The notes under the pieces are model-generated. The model did not search any database and was not told the origin of the DNA. It saw nothing but the letters and a program-made list of their open reading frames with translations. The position numbers were made by a program, and so were the translations under genes. From positions 1-38,361 of the forward strand of contig NZ_JAPPRQ010000045.1 in assembly GCF_026719745.1 (NCBI RefSeq): a DNA stretch of 38,361 nucleotides, given 5' to 3'. This document shows, one piece after another, positions 1 through 7,709 of this stretch. Source of the DNA: Clostridium sp. ZS2-4. GTDB lineage: Bacteria > Bacillota > Clostridia > Clostridiales > Clostridiaceae. The first letter of the stretch is position 1, and every line of letters begins with the position of its first letter.

Positions 1-32
1 ATAGATTCTTTTGAGAATGTAATTTTACTCAT
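1..32 (-). CDS. Start of IS3-type OrfA (helix-turn-helix transposase subunit), partial
   Basis: An ATG at 32-30 on the minus strand is preceded by GGAGGT (45-40) at a seven-base spacing. Only ten codons, MSKITFSKES, lie in the window. This beginning resembles, from memory, the N-terminus of IS3-family OrfA proteins of Firmicutes, which bind the element ends and are joined to OrfB by frameshifting. Ten residues cannot prove the family; the adjoining terminal hairpin is the supporting evidence. Confidence 0.45.
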   Translation of the reverse strand, partial: MSKITFSKES

Positions 33-121
33 ATTAAAGACCTCCATATTTAATGATAATTATACATAAAAAAGCACCTATAAACTAGACACTTTTTTTA
101 GTGTCCAATCTATAGGTACCA
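1..121 (-). mobile_element. 5' end of an IS3-like insertion sequence (partial)
   Basis: The window opens inside a leftward element. Read on the minus strand from about 121 it starts TGGTACCTATAG. It then forms an imperfect hairpin (arms about 75-94 and 101-119) around a run of seven A, and reaches a short reading frame with a strong ribosome-binding site. A terminal hairpin next to a small orfA fits IS3-family elements of clostridia. The far end and the transposase core lie outside the window, so family and outer boundary are inferred. Confidence 0.5.
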
Positions 122-498
122 TTTTAAATTTAGCTATCTGTTTTATCTTTTATAATCTAAAGCCAGGTATATAATTAATCCTAAAAAGGATTAAGCCTTT
201 TTATATAAGAATCTTATTAAATATATTGCTTATTACTATTAAATTGTGAGAAGTATATAGTTGTAGTAAATCTTTAATATAAAATCTCAAATTTTAAAAA
301 TCTTTGCCTTTATAAACTATAACATTTGATGTTAATCCTTTTATTATATTATATACAATATATATGAAATAATAACTGATGAAAAAAATATTTATATAAA
401 TATTTTTGATTTTAAAATAAATAATTTAAAATATTAGAATGAAAATAGATAGAAAAAGTTAAATGTACCATGTAGGTTGGAGGAGGGAAAGCAGGGAT
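122..498. other. Very AT-rich intergenic stretch without recognisable gene
   Basis: Between the insertion-sequence end and the first small reading frame I see only AT-rich DNA. It has one small hairpin (175-182 pairing with 187-194, AAAA loop) and scattered TATAAT-like words without a convincing -35 box. Confidence 0.5.
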
Positions 499-648
499 AT
501 GATTTTTGATAAGGAAAGATTATTAATAAAAATTGAATGTAAGAAAGATATACATAAGTTTGTAAAAGTAGAATGGAATAATAAGGTGATTGTTAATTTG
601 ATTGATTATATATATTACATTAACAAATGTGACAAAAACATGAAGTAA
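499..648 (+). CDS. Hypothetical small protein (49 aa)
   Basis: This is a short frame beginning MIFDKERLL, rich in Lys and Ile. It has an ATG at 499 after the purine-rich stretch GGAGGAGGG (479-487), an 11-base spacing. An in-frame ATG at 463 lies ahead of that stretch and has no ribosome-binding site, so 499 is preferred. No domain is recognised. It could be a remnant or a spurious frame in AT-rich DNA beside the insertion sequence. Its position upstream of the RNase H-RnlA-RnlB cassette gives no clue to function. Confidence 0.3.
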   Translation: MIFDKERLLIKIECKKDIHKFVKVEWNNKVIVNLIDYIYYINKCDKNMK

Positions 649-876
649 TAGTATAATAAAACAAATATATAGAAAGACATTTTATAAAAGATATATATTT
701 TTAAAGAATATATGTGTATAGAAAATAGAATGTATTTTCTATATAAAAAATATGTGAATATATAAATATTGGTTCAAATTGAAGGTTAAATCAATATTTT
801 ATTAAAAATAAATTAAATTGTTTGTATAACAATTATTAGGATTGATTCGGATTTTAAGCAAGGGAGGGATAGAGAT

Positions 877-1770
877 ATGGCGAAAAATAAATATTATGCT
901 GTTAAGAAGGGAAGAAAAACAGGAATATTTAATAGCTGGGAAGAGTGTAAAAAACAGATTGAAGGGTTTAGTGGGGCGATTTATAAAGGGTTTGCAAGCT
1001 ATGAGGATGCATATAATTTTGTTAATGGAGAAATTAAGAATAAAGTTACACATAAAAAAAATATAAAGCAAATAGAAGCATATGTTGATGGTAGTTATTT
1101 TGAAGAATATAATAAATACTCTTATGGGTGTGTTATTTTAAAGAAAGATGAAGTAATTAAGCTTTCAGGTATTGGAGAAAATGAAAACTATGTAGTTATG
1201 AGAAATGTAGCAGGAGAACTACTTGGTGCTATGAAAGTTATTGAATGGGCATATGAGAATAATTATGATTTAATTACTATTCACCATGATTATGAGGGAA
1301 TTGAACGATGGGCTAATGGTAGTTGGAAAGCAAATAAGCAAGGAACAAAAGAATATGTAGAATTTATAAGGAAATATAGACAATATTTAAAAATCCAATT
1401 TAAAAAAGTTAAAGCTCACTCAGGTAATGTTTATAATGATGAAGCTGACAATTTAGCTAAACAAGCTATATTAGGTGAAATAAAAGAAAGTATTATAGAA
1501 GAAAAAGCTTTTGATGAGAGAATTAAAGTGTTCGATAAAGTTATGAGTAGCAAAGATAGAACAAAAAACTCTATAGAGTTTATATTTAAACAATATAGAA
1601 TTTCAGAAAGTAAATTAAAAAAGTTTGTTAAAGAGATTTGGGTTTTAAAAGGTAATGATAAGAACGAAATTGATAGTATAAATTTAGAAGTTGATATACA
1701 AAATTCAAAAATAGAGTGGAGCATTAAGACTAAAGAAGGAAAAAATCAAGAATTTAAAATTTATATATAA
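877..1770 (+). CDS. RNase H with N-terminal viroplasmin domain and C-terminal extension
   Basis: This is a 297-residue ribonuclease H that should cut the RNA strand of RNA/DNA hybrids. Residues 1-50 form a caulimovirus-viroplasmin-type hybrid-binding domain (the KYYAVKKGRKTGIF and Y..F..A stretches). Residues 65-198 form the RNase H fold with all four metal ligands visible: D71 (YVDGS), E114 (GELLGA), D138 (HHDYEG) and D191 (NDEADNLAKQA). Residues about 200-297 are an extra, Lys/Glu-rich tail I do not recognise; ordinary viroplasmin-RNase H proteins stop near 200. The start has the site GGGAGGG. The gene lies 41 bases before the RnlA-like toxin gene, same strand, with no terminator between. 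In E. coli RNase HI binds and stimulates RnlA, so this copy is probably the toxin's dedicated partner. The enzyme class is firm; the partner role is inference. Confidence 0.9.
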   Translation: MAKNKYYAVKKGRKTGIFNSWEECKKQIEGFSGAIYKGFASYEDAYNFVNGEIKNKVTHKKNIKQIEAYVDGSYFEEYNKYSYGCVILKKDEVIKLSGIGENENYVVMRNVAGELLGAMKVIEWAYENNYDLITIHHDYEGIERWANGSWKANKQGTKEYVEFIRKYRQYLKIQFKKVKAHSGNVYNDEADNLAKQAILGEIKESIIEEKAFDERIKVFDKVMSSKDRTKNSIEFIFKQYRISESKLKKFVKEIWVLKGNDKNEIDSINLEVDIQNSKIEWSIKTKEGKNQEFKIYI

Positions 1771-1811
1771 TTACAGGAATTTGATTAAATTATAATAAAA
1801 GGGGGATAATA

Positions 1812-2882
1812 ATGAGTAAAGAATACAATAATCTAAATCTTAAAAGAGAGAATATAATAAATGAAATAAATAAATTTTGCTCTATTAACTTTAATGAGTT
1901 TAGAGTTAATAAAAGTTTTGAACCAAAAGGTGGAACAAGAAAAAGAATTAATATTGACGCAGATGCAAAATGTTTTTATATAGACTTTCATTTTAATGGT
2001 AATGGGTCTACTACAATAGAAGATTTTGGTGGAAAAGAAGTAGAACTAAAAAAGAAATTAGCTTATTTTATAAAAAATGAAAGTAGTTGTAAAATGGATG
2101 ATGATTCAAAGAATAAGTGGTTTGTTGTAAGAAATTTAGAAAAGAGTGATTTTGAGTCAATATTAGAATTAATAGAAGAAAGTGAATGGTACAAAGAAAC
2201 AATTGAATGTAAAGATTATTCAGATAAAAAGTTATATAAATATAAAGGGAAATATAGTGAAAATTTAACTATAGAGTATTATAAAACAGGAACTGTAGTT
2301 ATGAAAGGTAGACCATTATTATTATTTAATGAGGTTATGGTAATGTTAACTCAATTAGTAGATTTAGAGGACATACCAAAAACATTTAATAATTACTATA
2401 AAATGGAAATAAAAAAAGATGATATCGAGACACAGTATGAAATAAATCTATCAAACTCATATGATAAGCATCCTATAAAATTGAAAAAAGTGTTATTACA
2501 AGCAATTTATAATAATAATTTAGAAGGAGATATGTTTGAATATACATTCTTACCATTTCCAGCTTTAAGGGCTTTAGAAGGACATCTTAAATACATAGTA
2601 AGCAACTATTCAATAAAGTTAGAAAAAGGCAGGATTGGTAGTATATTTAAAGAACAAAATTATGGTTTAAGTCAAGAGTGTAAGGAGAAAATAGCTGATA
2701 CTAAAAAAATTAAATATTTAGAAGATGCATATAAACATTATAGAAGGCATAGACATAGTTTATCACACTGGGATGATTTTGATAGTCCTTTAGATACAAC
2801 AAGGATAATCGAAAGCATAAGTGAAGCAAAACAGTTGATTATTGACACATTATCATTAATTGATGGATATTATATATTGTAA
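1812..2882 (+). CDS. rnlA: RnlA-family HEPN endoribonuclease toxin (RNase LS type)
   Basis: The product has 356 residues, almost the length of E. coli RnlA (357). The C-terminal third carries R-x4-H at R314/H319 (in the stretch YRRHRHSLSHW), the HEPN RNase active-site motif. The N-terminal part has the beta-rich pattern around residues 44-73 (RINIDADAKCFYIDFHF) expected of the RnlA N-domain. RnlA cleaves mRNA broadly and, in E. coli, is released from its antitoxin after T4 infection to block phage growth. The following gene encodes an RnlB-like protein of the right length, and the preceding gene encodes an RNase H, the known RnlA cofactor. The ribosome-binding site is AAAGGGGG. The family call rests on length, motif and gene neighbourhood, not on alignment. 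Confidence 0.85.
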   Translation: MSKEYNNLNLKRENIINEINKFCSINFNEFRVNKSFEPKGGTRKRINIDADAKCFYIDFHFNGNGSTTIEDFGGKEVELKKKLAYFIKNESSCKMDDDSKNKWFVVRNLEKSDFESILELIEESEWYKETIECKDYSDKKLYKYKGKYSENLTIEYYKTGTVVMKGRPLLLFNEVMVMLTQLVDLEDIPKTFNNYYKMEIKKDDIETQYEINLSNSYDKHPIKLKKVLLQAIYNNNLEGDMFEYTFLPFPALRALEGHLKYIVSNYSIKLEKGRIGSIFKEQNYGLSQECKEKIADTKKIKYLEDAYKHYRRHRHSLSHWDDFDSPLDTTRIIESISEAKQLIIDTLSLIDGYYIL

Positions 2883-2910
2883 ATTATAGTATAGTATAGT
2901 ATAATTATAT
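2875..2910 (+). promoter_or_regulatory. Candidate internal rnlB promoter built on a TATAG tandem repeat
   Basis: TTGTAA (2877-2882) overlaps the rnlA stop codon and stands 17 bases before TATAAT (2900-2905). The spacer consists largely of nearly four copies of TATAG (2885-2903). A separate antitoxin promoter is known for rnlB in E. coli and would keep antitoxin in excess. The boxes are seen; activity is inferred. Confidence 0.5.
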
Positions 2911-2945
2911 ATTACTATTAATCTAATAGAAAGGAGTTAACAATA

Positions 2946-3314
2946 ATGGGAAAATATGAAATCATTGAAATTAACCATAATCAATATGAATTTATAATAT
3001 TTTCAGAATCATATGAAACTCCTTTGTTGTATTTAGATGAAATATGTGATGAACTTAAGAATTATAATGTCCATAAATGCAAAGTGATATTTGATATGTT
3101 GTTAAATATGGGGAATACATCTGAGCGGTATGCAGAAGTGATATTTGATGGTGGAAAATTTATAAATGCTACATTTCAGTATATAAAGATAGACAGAAGA
3201 GATAAATTAAGAAAAAAAGCAATAGAGATTTTAAAAGAAAAACCTTATATTTTAGAGGATTCAATTTTAAATTCGGTTCAAAAGAAAATGATTAATAAAG
3301 GAATAGTTATATAA
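2946..3314 (+). CDS. rnlB: RnlB-family antitoxin
   Basis: The product has 122 residues (E. coli RnlB has 123) and lies directly behind the RnlA-like toxin. Local similarity to RnlB as I remember it includes FDMLLNMGNTSERY near residues 49-62, matching FDLLCANG-NRF, and KPYILEDSILNS near 99-110, matching HPEYLEASVLS. RnlB neutralises RnlA by direct binding, helped by RNase HI in E. coli. Its site AAAGGAG sits seven bases before ATG. A 63-base gap with its own promoter-like sequence separates it from rnlA. A strong terminator follows at once, which closes the cassette. Confidence 0.82.
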   Translation: MGKYEIIEINHNQYEFIIFSESYETPLLYLDEICDELKNYNVHKCKVIFDMLLNMGNTSERYAEVIFDGGKFINATFQYIKIDRRDKLRKKAIEILKEKPYILEDSILNSVQKKMINKGIVI

Positions 3315-3315
3315 G

Positions 3316-3350
3316 ATAATAGGAGAGTGTATGCTCTCCTATTATTAATT
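3316..3350 (+). terminator. Terminator of the RNase H-rnlA-rnlB cassette
   Basis: A perfect 12-bp stem (3316-3327 with 3334-3345), centred on AGGAGAG/CTCTCCT with a six-base loop and an AT-rich tail, lies just after the rnlB stop. Confidence 0.75.
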
Positions 3351-3451
3351 TAGGATAATATTTTATAACTACATATTTAAGATTTTATATTAAATCTCTA
3401 TGTATATTTTTTTGCGAGTAGATTGTTGACGCTGAACCGTATAATAAATCA

Positions 3452-3487
3452 AAAAAAGTATCTACCAAAACAGGTAGGTACTTTTTT
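3452..3487. terminator. Hairpin terminator upstream of the trehalose operon
   Basis: A 15-bp stem (3452-3466 with 3473-3487) begins with A-run and ends with T-run, so it works in either direction. It probably insulates the tre promoter from the accessory cassette. The stretch 3351-3451 between the two hairpins holds no gene that I can see. Confidence 0.7.
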
Positions 3488-3509
3488 ATGTTAAAAAAAG
3501 GATTATATG

Positions 3510-3538
3510 TTGACAAACCTGTACGTACAAGATATAAT
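3510..3538 (+). promoter_or_regulatory. treP promoter with two TreR-like operators
   Basis: TTGACA (3510-3515) and TATAAT (3533-3538) are both consensus with a 17-base spacer. The spacer contains the palindrome TGTACGTACA (3520-3529). A second identical copy lies at 3555-3564, centres 35 bp apart. They resemble the known Bacillus TreR operator (TTGTATATACAA core). Repression by the TreR encoded at the end of the operon is the likely control. A further palindrome AAAACGTTTT (3580-3589) could be a CcpA-type site but does not match the usual cre spacing. Confidence 0.85.
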
Positions 3539-3646
3539 TAACTCATAAACAACATGTACGTACAAGTAACGGTAATAAGAAAACGTTTTACAAAAGGTAA
3601 CTTATTAAGATTTTATAAGGAAAATATAAGTTAGGAGGTATTATAT

Positions 3647-5080
3647 ATGGGTAAATTTTCTAATGAAGCACAGGAATTATTAGAGCATATCGGAGGAAAA
3701 GAGAATATTTCCGCTGTATCACACTGTGCAACTCGTATGCGTTTTGTATTAAATGATAATAAGAAAGCAGATGTTGAAAAGATCAGAGCAATAAAATGTG
3801 TAAAAGGAACTTTCACACAGGCAGGTCAATTTCAAGTAATAATTGGAAATGAAGTAGCTACTTTCTACAATGATTTTTCAGAAGTATCTGGTGTAGAAGG
3901 GGTAAGTAAGGATGCTGCCAAGAATACAGCAAGACAGAACATGAATGTAGTGCAAAATTTAATTTCGCATTTAGCTGAAGTTTTTACACCATTGATTCCA
4001 GCTATCGTAGTTGGAGGTTTGATACTAGGTTTCCGCAATATAATTGGGGACATTAAGTTAGTAGAAGAAGGTACTAAGACGTTAATTCAGGTTTCTCAAT
4101 TCTGGGCTGGAGTTCATAGCTTCTTATGGTTGATTGGCGAAGCTATATTTGCTTTCTTACCAGTAGGAATTACATGGTCTATAACTAAGAAAATGGGAGC
4201 AACTCCAATATTAGGAATTGTACTAGGTATTACACTTGTATCACCACAGTTATTAAATGCTTATGCAGTAGCAGGAGCTAAAGAAATTCCTGTATGGGAT
4301 TTTGGATTTGCTCAAGTTAAGATGATAGGTTATCAAGCACAGGTTATACCAGCAGTACTAGCAGGACTTGTTTTTGCTAAGCTAGAACTTAGTTTGCGTA
4401 AAGTTGTACCAGAATATATTTCAATGATTGTAGTTCCATTCTTAGCATTAGTACCAACTGTATTATTAGCTCATACTGTATTAGGACCTATTGGTTGGAA
4501 AATTGGTTCAGCAATTTCAACTGTTGTATATGCAGGGTTAACATCAACATTTAAATGCTTATTTGCAGCATTATTTGGATTTATTTATGCACCACTAGTA
4601 ATTACAGGGTTACATCATATGACAAATGCTATTGATTTACAATTAATGAGTCAGTTTAAAGGAACTAACCTTTGGCCAATGATTGCATTATCTAATATTG
4701 CTCAAGGTTCAGCAGTACTAGCAATAATTTATTTAAATAGAAAAAATGAAGAAGAAAAACAAGTATCTATTCCAGCAGCAATTTCATGTTACTTAGGTGT
4801 AACTGAACCAGCTATGTTTGGTATTAACTTAAAATATATATACCCATTCTTAGCAGCTATGATTGGTTCTGCAATTGCAGCTGTGATATCTGTAGGTAGT
4901 GGAGTTATGGCTAACTCAATTGGAGTTGGAGGATTGCCAGGTATCTTATCAATTAAACCTCAATATATAATGCCATTCCTTTTGGCAATGGTAGTTGCGA
5001 TTGTTGTACCTTTTGTATTAACAATTGTATTCTCTAAGAAGAACATAGCAGTGAATAAAGAAAAGATATTAAAAATGTAA
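3647..5080 (+). CDS. treP: Trehalose-specific PTS enzyme IIBC
   Basis: This 477-residue permease imports trehalose and phosphorylates it to trehalose 6-phosphate. Residues 1-80 are the EIIB domain with phosphorylated Cys27 in the signature SHCATRMRF. Residues about 105-465 are the EIIC membrane domain with some ten hydrophobic segments and the GITEPAMFG-type signature (here GVTEPAMFGINLKY). There is no EIIA domain, as usual for TreP, so a EIIA from another glucose-family PTS must supply phosphate. Its site AGGAGG stands eight bases before ATG. It is first in treP-treC-treR behind the operator-bearing promoter. Trehalose rather than sucrose specificity is supported by the phosphotrehalase gene that follows. 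Confidence 0.93.
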   Translation: MGKFSNEAQELLEHIGGKENISAVSHCATRMRFVLNDNKKADVEKIRAIKCVKGTFTQAGQFQVIIGNEVATFYNDFSEVSGVEGVSKDAAKNTARQNMNVVQNLISHLAEVFTPLIPAIVVGGLILGFRNIIGDIKLVEEGTKTLIQVSQFWAGVHSFLWLIGEAIFAFLPVGITWSITKKMGATPILGIVLGITLVSPQLLNAYAVAGAKEIPVWDFGFAQVKMIGYQAQVIPAVLAGLVFAKLELSLRKVVPEYISMIVVPFLALVPTVLLAHTVLGPIGWKIGSAISTVVYAGLTSTFKCLFAALFGFIYAPLVITGLHHMTNAIDLQLMSQFKGTNLWPMIALSNIAQGSAVLAIIYLNRKNEEEKQVSIPAAISCYLGVTEPAMFGINLKYIYPFLAAMIGSAIAAVISVGSGVMANSIGVGGLPGILSIKPQYIMPFLLAMVVAIVVPFVLTIVFSKKNIAVNKEKILKM

Positions 5081-5150
5081 TATATATAATTATGAGGGAG
5101 ATTTCAAATTTCTCTCTTTTCTTTTGTATAGTTTAAAAGGAGTTGGTTTT

Positions 5151-6815
5151 ATGAAAGATTTTAAAAAGAGTGTAGTCTATCAAATATATCCTAAATCATT
5201 TAATGATTCTAACGGAGATGGCTTTGGGGACTTAAAAGGTGTTACAGAAAAATTGGACTATTTAAAAACATTAGGTGTAGATTATATTTGGTTAACTCCT
5301 TTTTATGTTTCGCCTCAAAATGACAATGGTTATGATGTTGCAGATTATTGTAATATTGATCCTAGATTTGGAACCATGGAAGATTTTAAAGAAATGGTAC
5401 AAGAAGCTAATAAATGTGGTATTGATATTATGCTGGATATGGTATTTAATCATACATCTACAGAACACCAATGGTTTAAAAACGCAATAGATGGGAATGA
5501 AAAATATAAAAATTATTATATTTTTAAACAATCTAAATGCGGAAAAGAGCCAACAAATTGGATATCAAAGTTTGGTGGTTCGGCTTGGAAATATGTAAAA
5601 GAGTTTGATGAATATTATCTGCATTTGTTTGACGTGACTCAGGCGGATTTGAATTGGGAAAATGAAGAAGTCAAAAAAGAAGTTTTTGAAATTGTGAACT
5701 TCTGGATTGAACAAGGAGTAAAGGGTTTTCGTTTAGATGTTATTAATTTGATTTCAAAACCAGATAAATATGAAGATGATTATGAAGGGGATGGACGCCG
5801 CTTTTATACAGATGGTCCTCGTATTCATAAGTATTTGAAAGAATTAAATAGAGAAACCTTTGGCAAACATGAGGATATTATTACAGTTGGTGAAATGTCA
5901 TCAACAACAATTGATAACTGTATAAGATATTCAAACCCAGAAGAAAAAGAGTTATCAATGGTGTTTAATTTCCATCATCTAAAAGTTGATTATAAAGATG
6001 GAGATAAGTGGACTTTAATGGATTTTGACTTTAAACAATTAAAAGAGATTTTATCAAAATGGCAGGTGGAAATTCATAAAGGGGGAGGCTGGAATGCATT
6101 ATTCTGGTGCAATCATGACCAACCGAGAATTGTGAGTAGATTAGGAGATGATAAATTATATCATAAGGAATCAGCCAAAATGCTGGCAGCTACAATTCAC
6201 ATGATGCAAGGAACACCGTATATCTATCAAGGTGAAGAAATAGGAATGACTAATCCTAATTTTGATGATATTCATGACTATAAGGACGTTGAAGTATTAA
6301 ATATTTTTGAAATTATGAAAAAGCAAGGAATGGATGAACAAACAATAATGAATATTATTAAGAGTAAATCAAGAGATAACTCTAGAACACCAATACAGTG
6401 GGATTCAAGTAAGGGAGCAGGATTTACTGCAGGAACACCTTGGATTAATTTAGCATCAAATTATAAAGAAGTAAATGTTGAAAATGCATTAAAGGACAAA
6501 GATTCTATTTTCTATTATTATCAGAAACTGATTAAATTAAGAAAAGAATTTGATATTATCACCTATGGAGATTATAAATTAATCTTAAAAGAGCATGAAG
6601 ATATATTTGCTTATATAAGAGAGTATAAGAATGAAAAACTATTAGTGATAAGTAACTTTTATGGAAAAGAAACTATGTTTCAATTGCCAGAAGCTTTAAA
6701 TTTTGATGAATATAAAAGTGAGATTTTAATATCTAATTACAAAGATTCCTCAAGTGAATTTAAAGAAGTTAAATTAAGATCTTATGAATCTATAGTTTAT
6801 CACCTTGAGAAATAA
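5151..6815 (+). CDS. treC: Alpha,alpha-phosphotrehalase
   Basis: This cytoplasmic GH13 enzyme splits trehalose 6-phosphate into glucose and glucose 6-phosphate. It has 554 residues, normal for TreA/TreC. The catalytic triad is visible: nucleophile D196 (GFRLDVINL), acid/base E248 (VGEMSS) and D323 (NHDQPR). The N-terminus SVVYQIYPKSFNDSNGDG is typical of the oligo-1,6-glucosidase/phosphotrehalase group. The ATG at 5151 is chosen because AAAGGAG (5136-5142) is spaced correctly for it. An in-frame ATG nine codons upstream has no ribosome-binding site. Pairing with treP and treR favours phosphotrehalase over a plain alpha-glucosidase. Confidence 0.93.
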   Translation: MKDFKKSVVYQIYPKSFNDSNGDGFGDLKGVTEKLDYLKTLGVDYIWLTPFYVSPQNDNGYDVADYCNIDPRFGTMEDFKEMVQEANKCGIDIMLDMVFNHTSTEHQWFKNAIDGNEKYKNYYIFKQSKCGKEPTNWISKFGGSAWKYVKEFDEYYLHLFDVTQADLNWENEEVKKEVFEIVNFWIEQGVKGFRLDVINLISKPDKYEDDYEGDGRRFYTDGPRIHKYLKELNRETFGKHEDIITVGEMSSTTIDNCIRYSNPEEKELSMVFNFHHLKVDYKDGDKWTLMDFDFKQLKEILSKWQVEIHKGGGWNALFWCNHDQPRIVSRLGDDKLYHKESAKMLAATIHMMQGTPYIYQGEEIGMTNPNFDDIHDYKDVEVLNIFEIMKKQGMDEQTIMNIIKSKSRDNSRTPIQWDSSKGAGFTAGTPWINLASNYKEVNVENALKDKDSIFYYYQKLIKLRKEFDIITYGDYKLILKEHEDIFAYIREYKNEKLLVISNFYGKETMFQLPEALNFDEYKSEILISNYKDSSSEFKEVKLRSYESIVYHLEK

Positions 6816-6850
6816 TTTTTGAAGTGATAAAATATTCGTGGTGATAAACG

Positions 6851-7561
6851 ATGAATAGTAAGTATTTAAGTATTTATAATGAAATAATTAATGAAATAAA
6901 AAATGGTAAAATTAAGCCTGGTGTCAAGCTTTCATCTGAAAATGATTTAATGCAAGAATATAATGTATCTAGGGATACAGTAAGAAAGGCATTAAATTTA
7001 TTGGAACAGGATGGATATATTCAGAAAATCAAAGGTAAGGGTTCTTTTGTATTAGATATTAACAAGTTCGATTTTCCAGTTTCAGGTTTGGTCAGCTTTA
7101 AAGAGTTATCTGAAAAAATGGGAGAAAAGTCCAAGACAATTCTTCAGGAATTAGAATTAATTAAGCCAGATAAATTTTTAATGAAGCAGTTAAATGTATC
7201 AAAGAAAGACCAAATATGGAAGGTTATAAGAGTAAGAGAAATATCAAATGAAAGAATTATCTTAGATAAAGATTTTATTAATACCAGTTTTGTACCCTTA
7301 TTAACTAAGGATATTTGCGAAGATTCAATATATGAATATATTGAAAAGGAGCTTGGACTTGAGATTAGTTTTGCCAAAAAGGAAATTATAGTAGAACAAG
7401 CTACTGAAGAGGACAAAGAACTTTTAGATTTAAAAAATTATAGTATGATTGTAGTTGTAAAAAATCATGTTTATTTAAATGATGCAAGTTTATTTCAATA
7501 TACTGAGTCCAGACATAGACCAGATAAATTTAGATTTGTAGACTTTGCTAGAAGAAAATAG
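6851..7561 (+). CDS. treR: Trehalose operon repressor, GntR family
   Basis: This is a 236-residue GntR/HutC-type regulator. Residues 5-70 form the winged helix-turn-helix (KLSSENDLMQEYNVSRDTVRKA, split here as KLSSENDLM and VSRDTVRKAL). Residues 90-232 form the UTRA ligand domain, which in TreR binds trehalose 6-phosphate. It is last in the operon, 35 bases after treC. The start has only a weak site (GTGGTGAT), which suggests low expression. It probably binds the two TGTACGTACA operators upstream of treP and so regulates itself through the operon. Confidence 0.9.
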   Translation: MNSKYLSIYNEIINEIKNGKIKPGVKLSSENDLMQEYNVSRDTVRKALNLLEQDGYIQKIKGKGSFVLDINKFDFPVSGLVSFKELSEKMGEKSKTILQELELIKPDKFLMKQLNVSKKDQIWKVIRVREISNERIILDKDFINTSFVPLLTKDICEDSIYEYIEKELGLEISFAKKEIIVEQATEEDKELLDLKNYSMIVVVKNHVYLNDASLFQYTESRHRPDKFRFVDFARRK

Positions 7562-7590
7562 TGTATGTTGAAGATATACTCATATTGTTA

Positions 7591-7650
7591 AAAGGAGCGG
7601 TCTTTTCTAATGATTTTTAGATGATTAGAAAAGACCGTTCCTTTTATTTA
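7591..7650 (+). terminator. Terminator of the tre operon
   Basis: A 21-bp stem (7591-7611 with 7624-7644, one G-U pair) around GGAGCGGTC/GACCGTTCC with a 12-base loop is followed by TTTT-rich sequence. It lies 30 bases after treR. The A-rich left arm would also let it stop transcripts coming from the minus-strand gene on the right. Confidence 0.85.
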
Positions 7651-7709
7651 TAACATGAAAGAAAAATCATAAAGCTTTAATACTTTTCAGTTTTTAGGTA
7701 TTCTCCTAG

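Noticed and set aside
802-1071. Minus-strand frame opposite the RNase H gene start
   Set aside because: It is antisense to a gene with intact catalytic motifs, with low-complexity hydrophobic translation typical of shadow frames.
3426-3445. TTGACG ... TATAAT as a promoter before the tre region
   Set aside because: The boxes are only eight bases apart, and any transcript would end at once in the 3452-3487 hairpin.
3580-3592. Catabolite-responsive element (cre) in the treP leader
   Set aside because: AAAACGTTTT is palindromic, but the flanking TG/CA spacing is one base off the usual cre consensus. It is kept only as a remark in the promoter entry.
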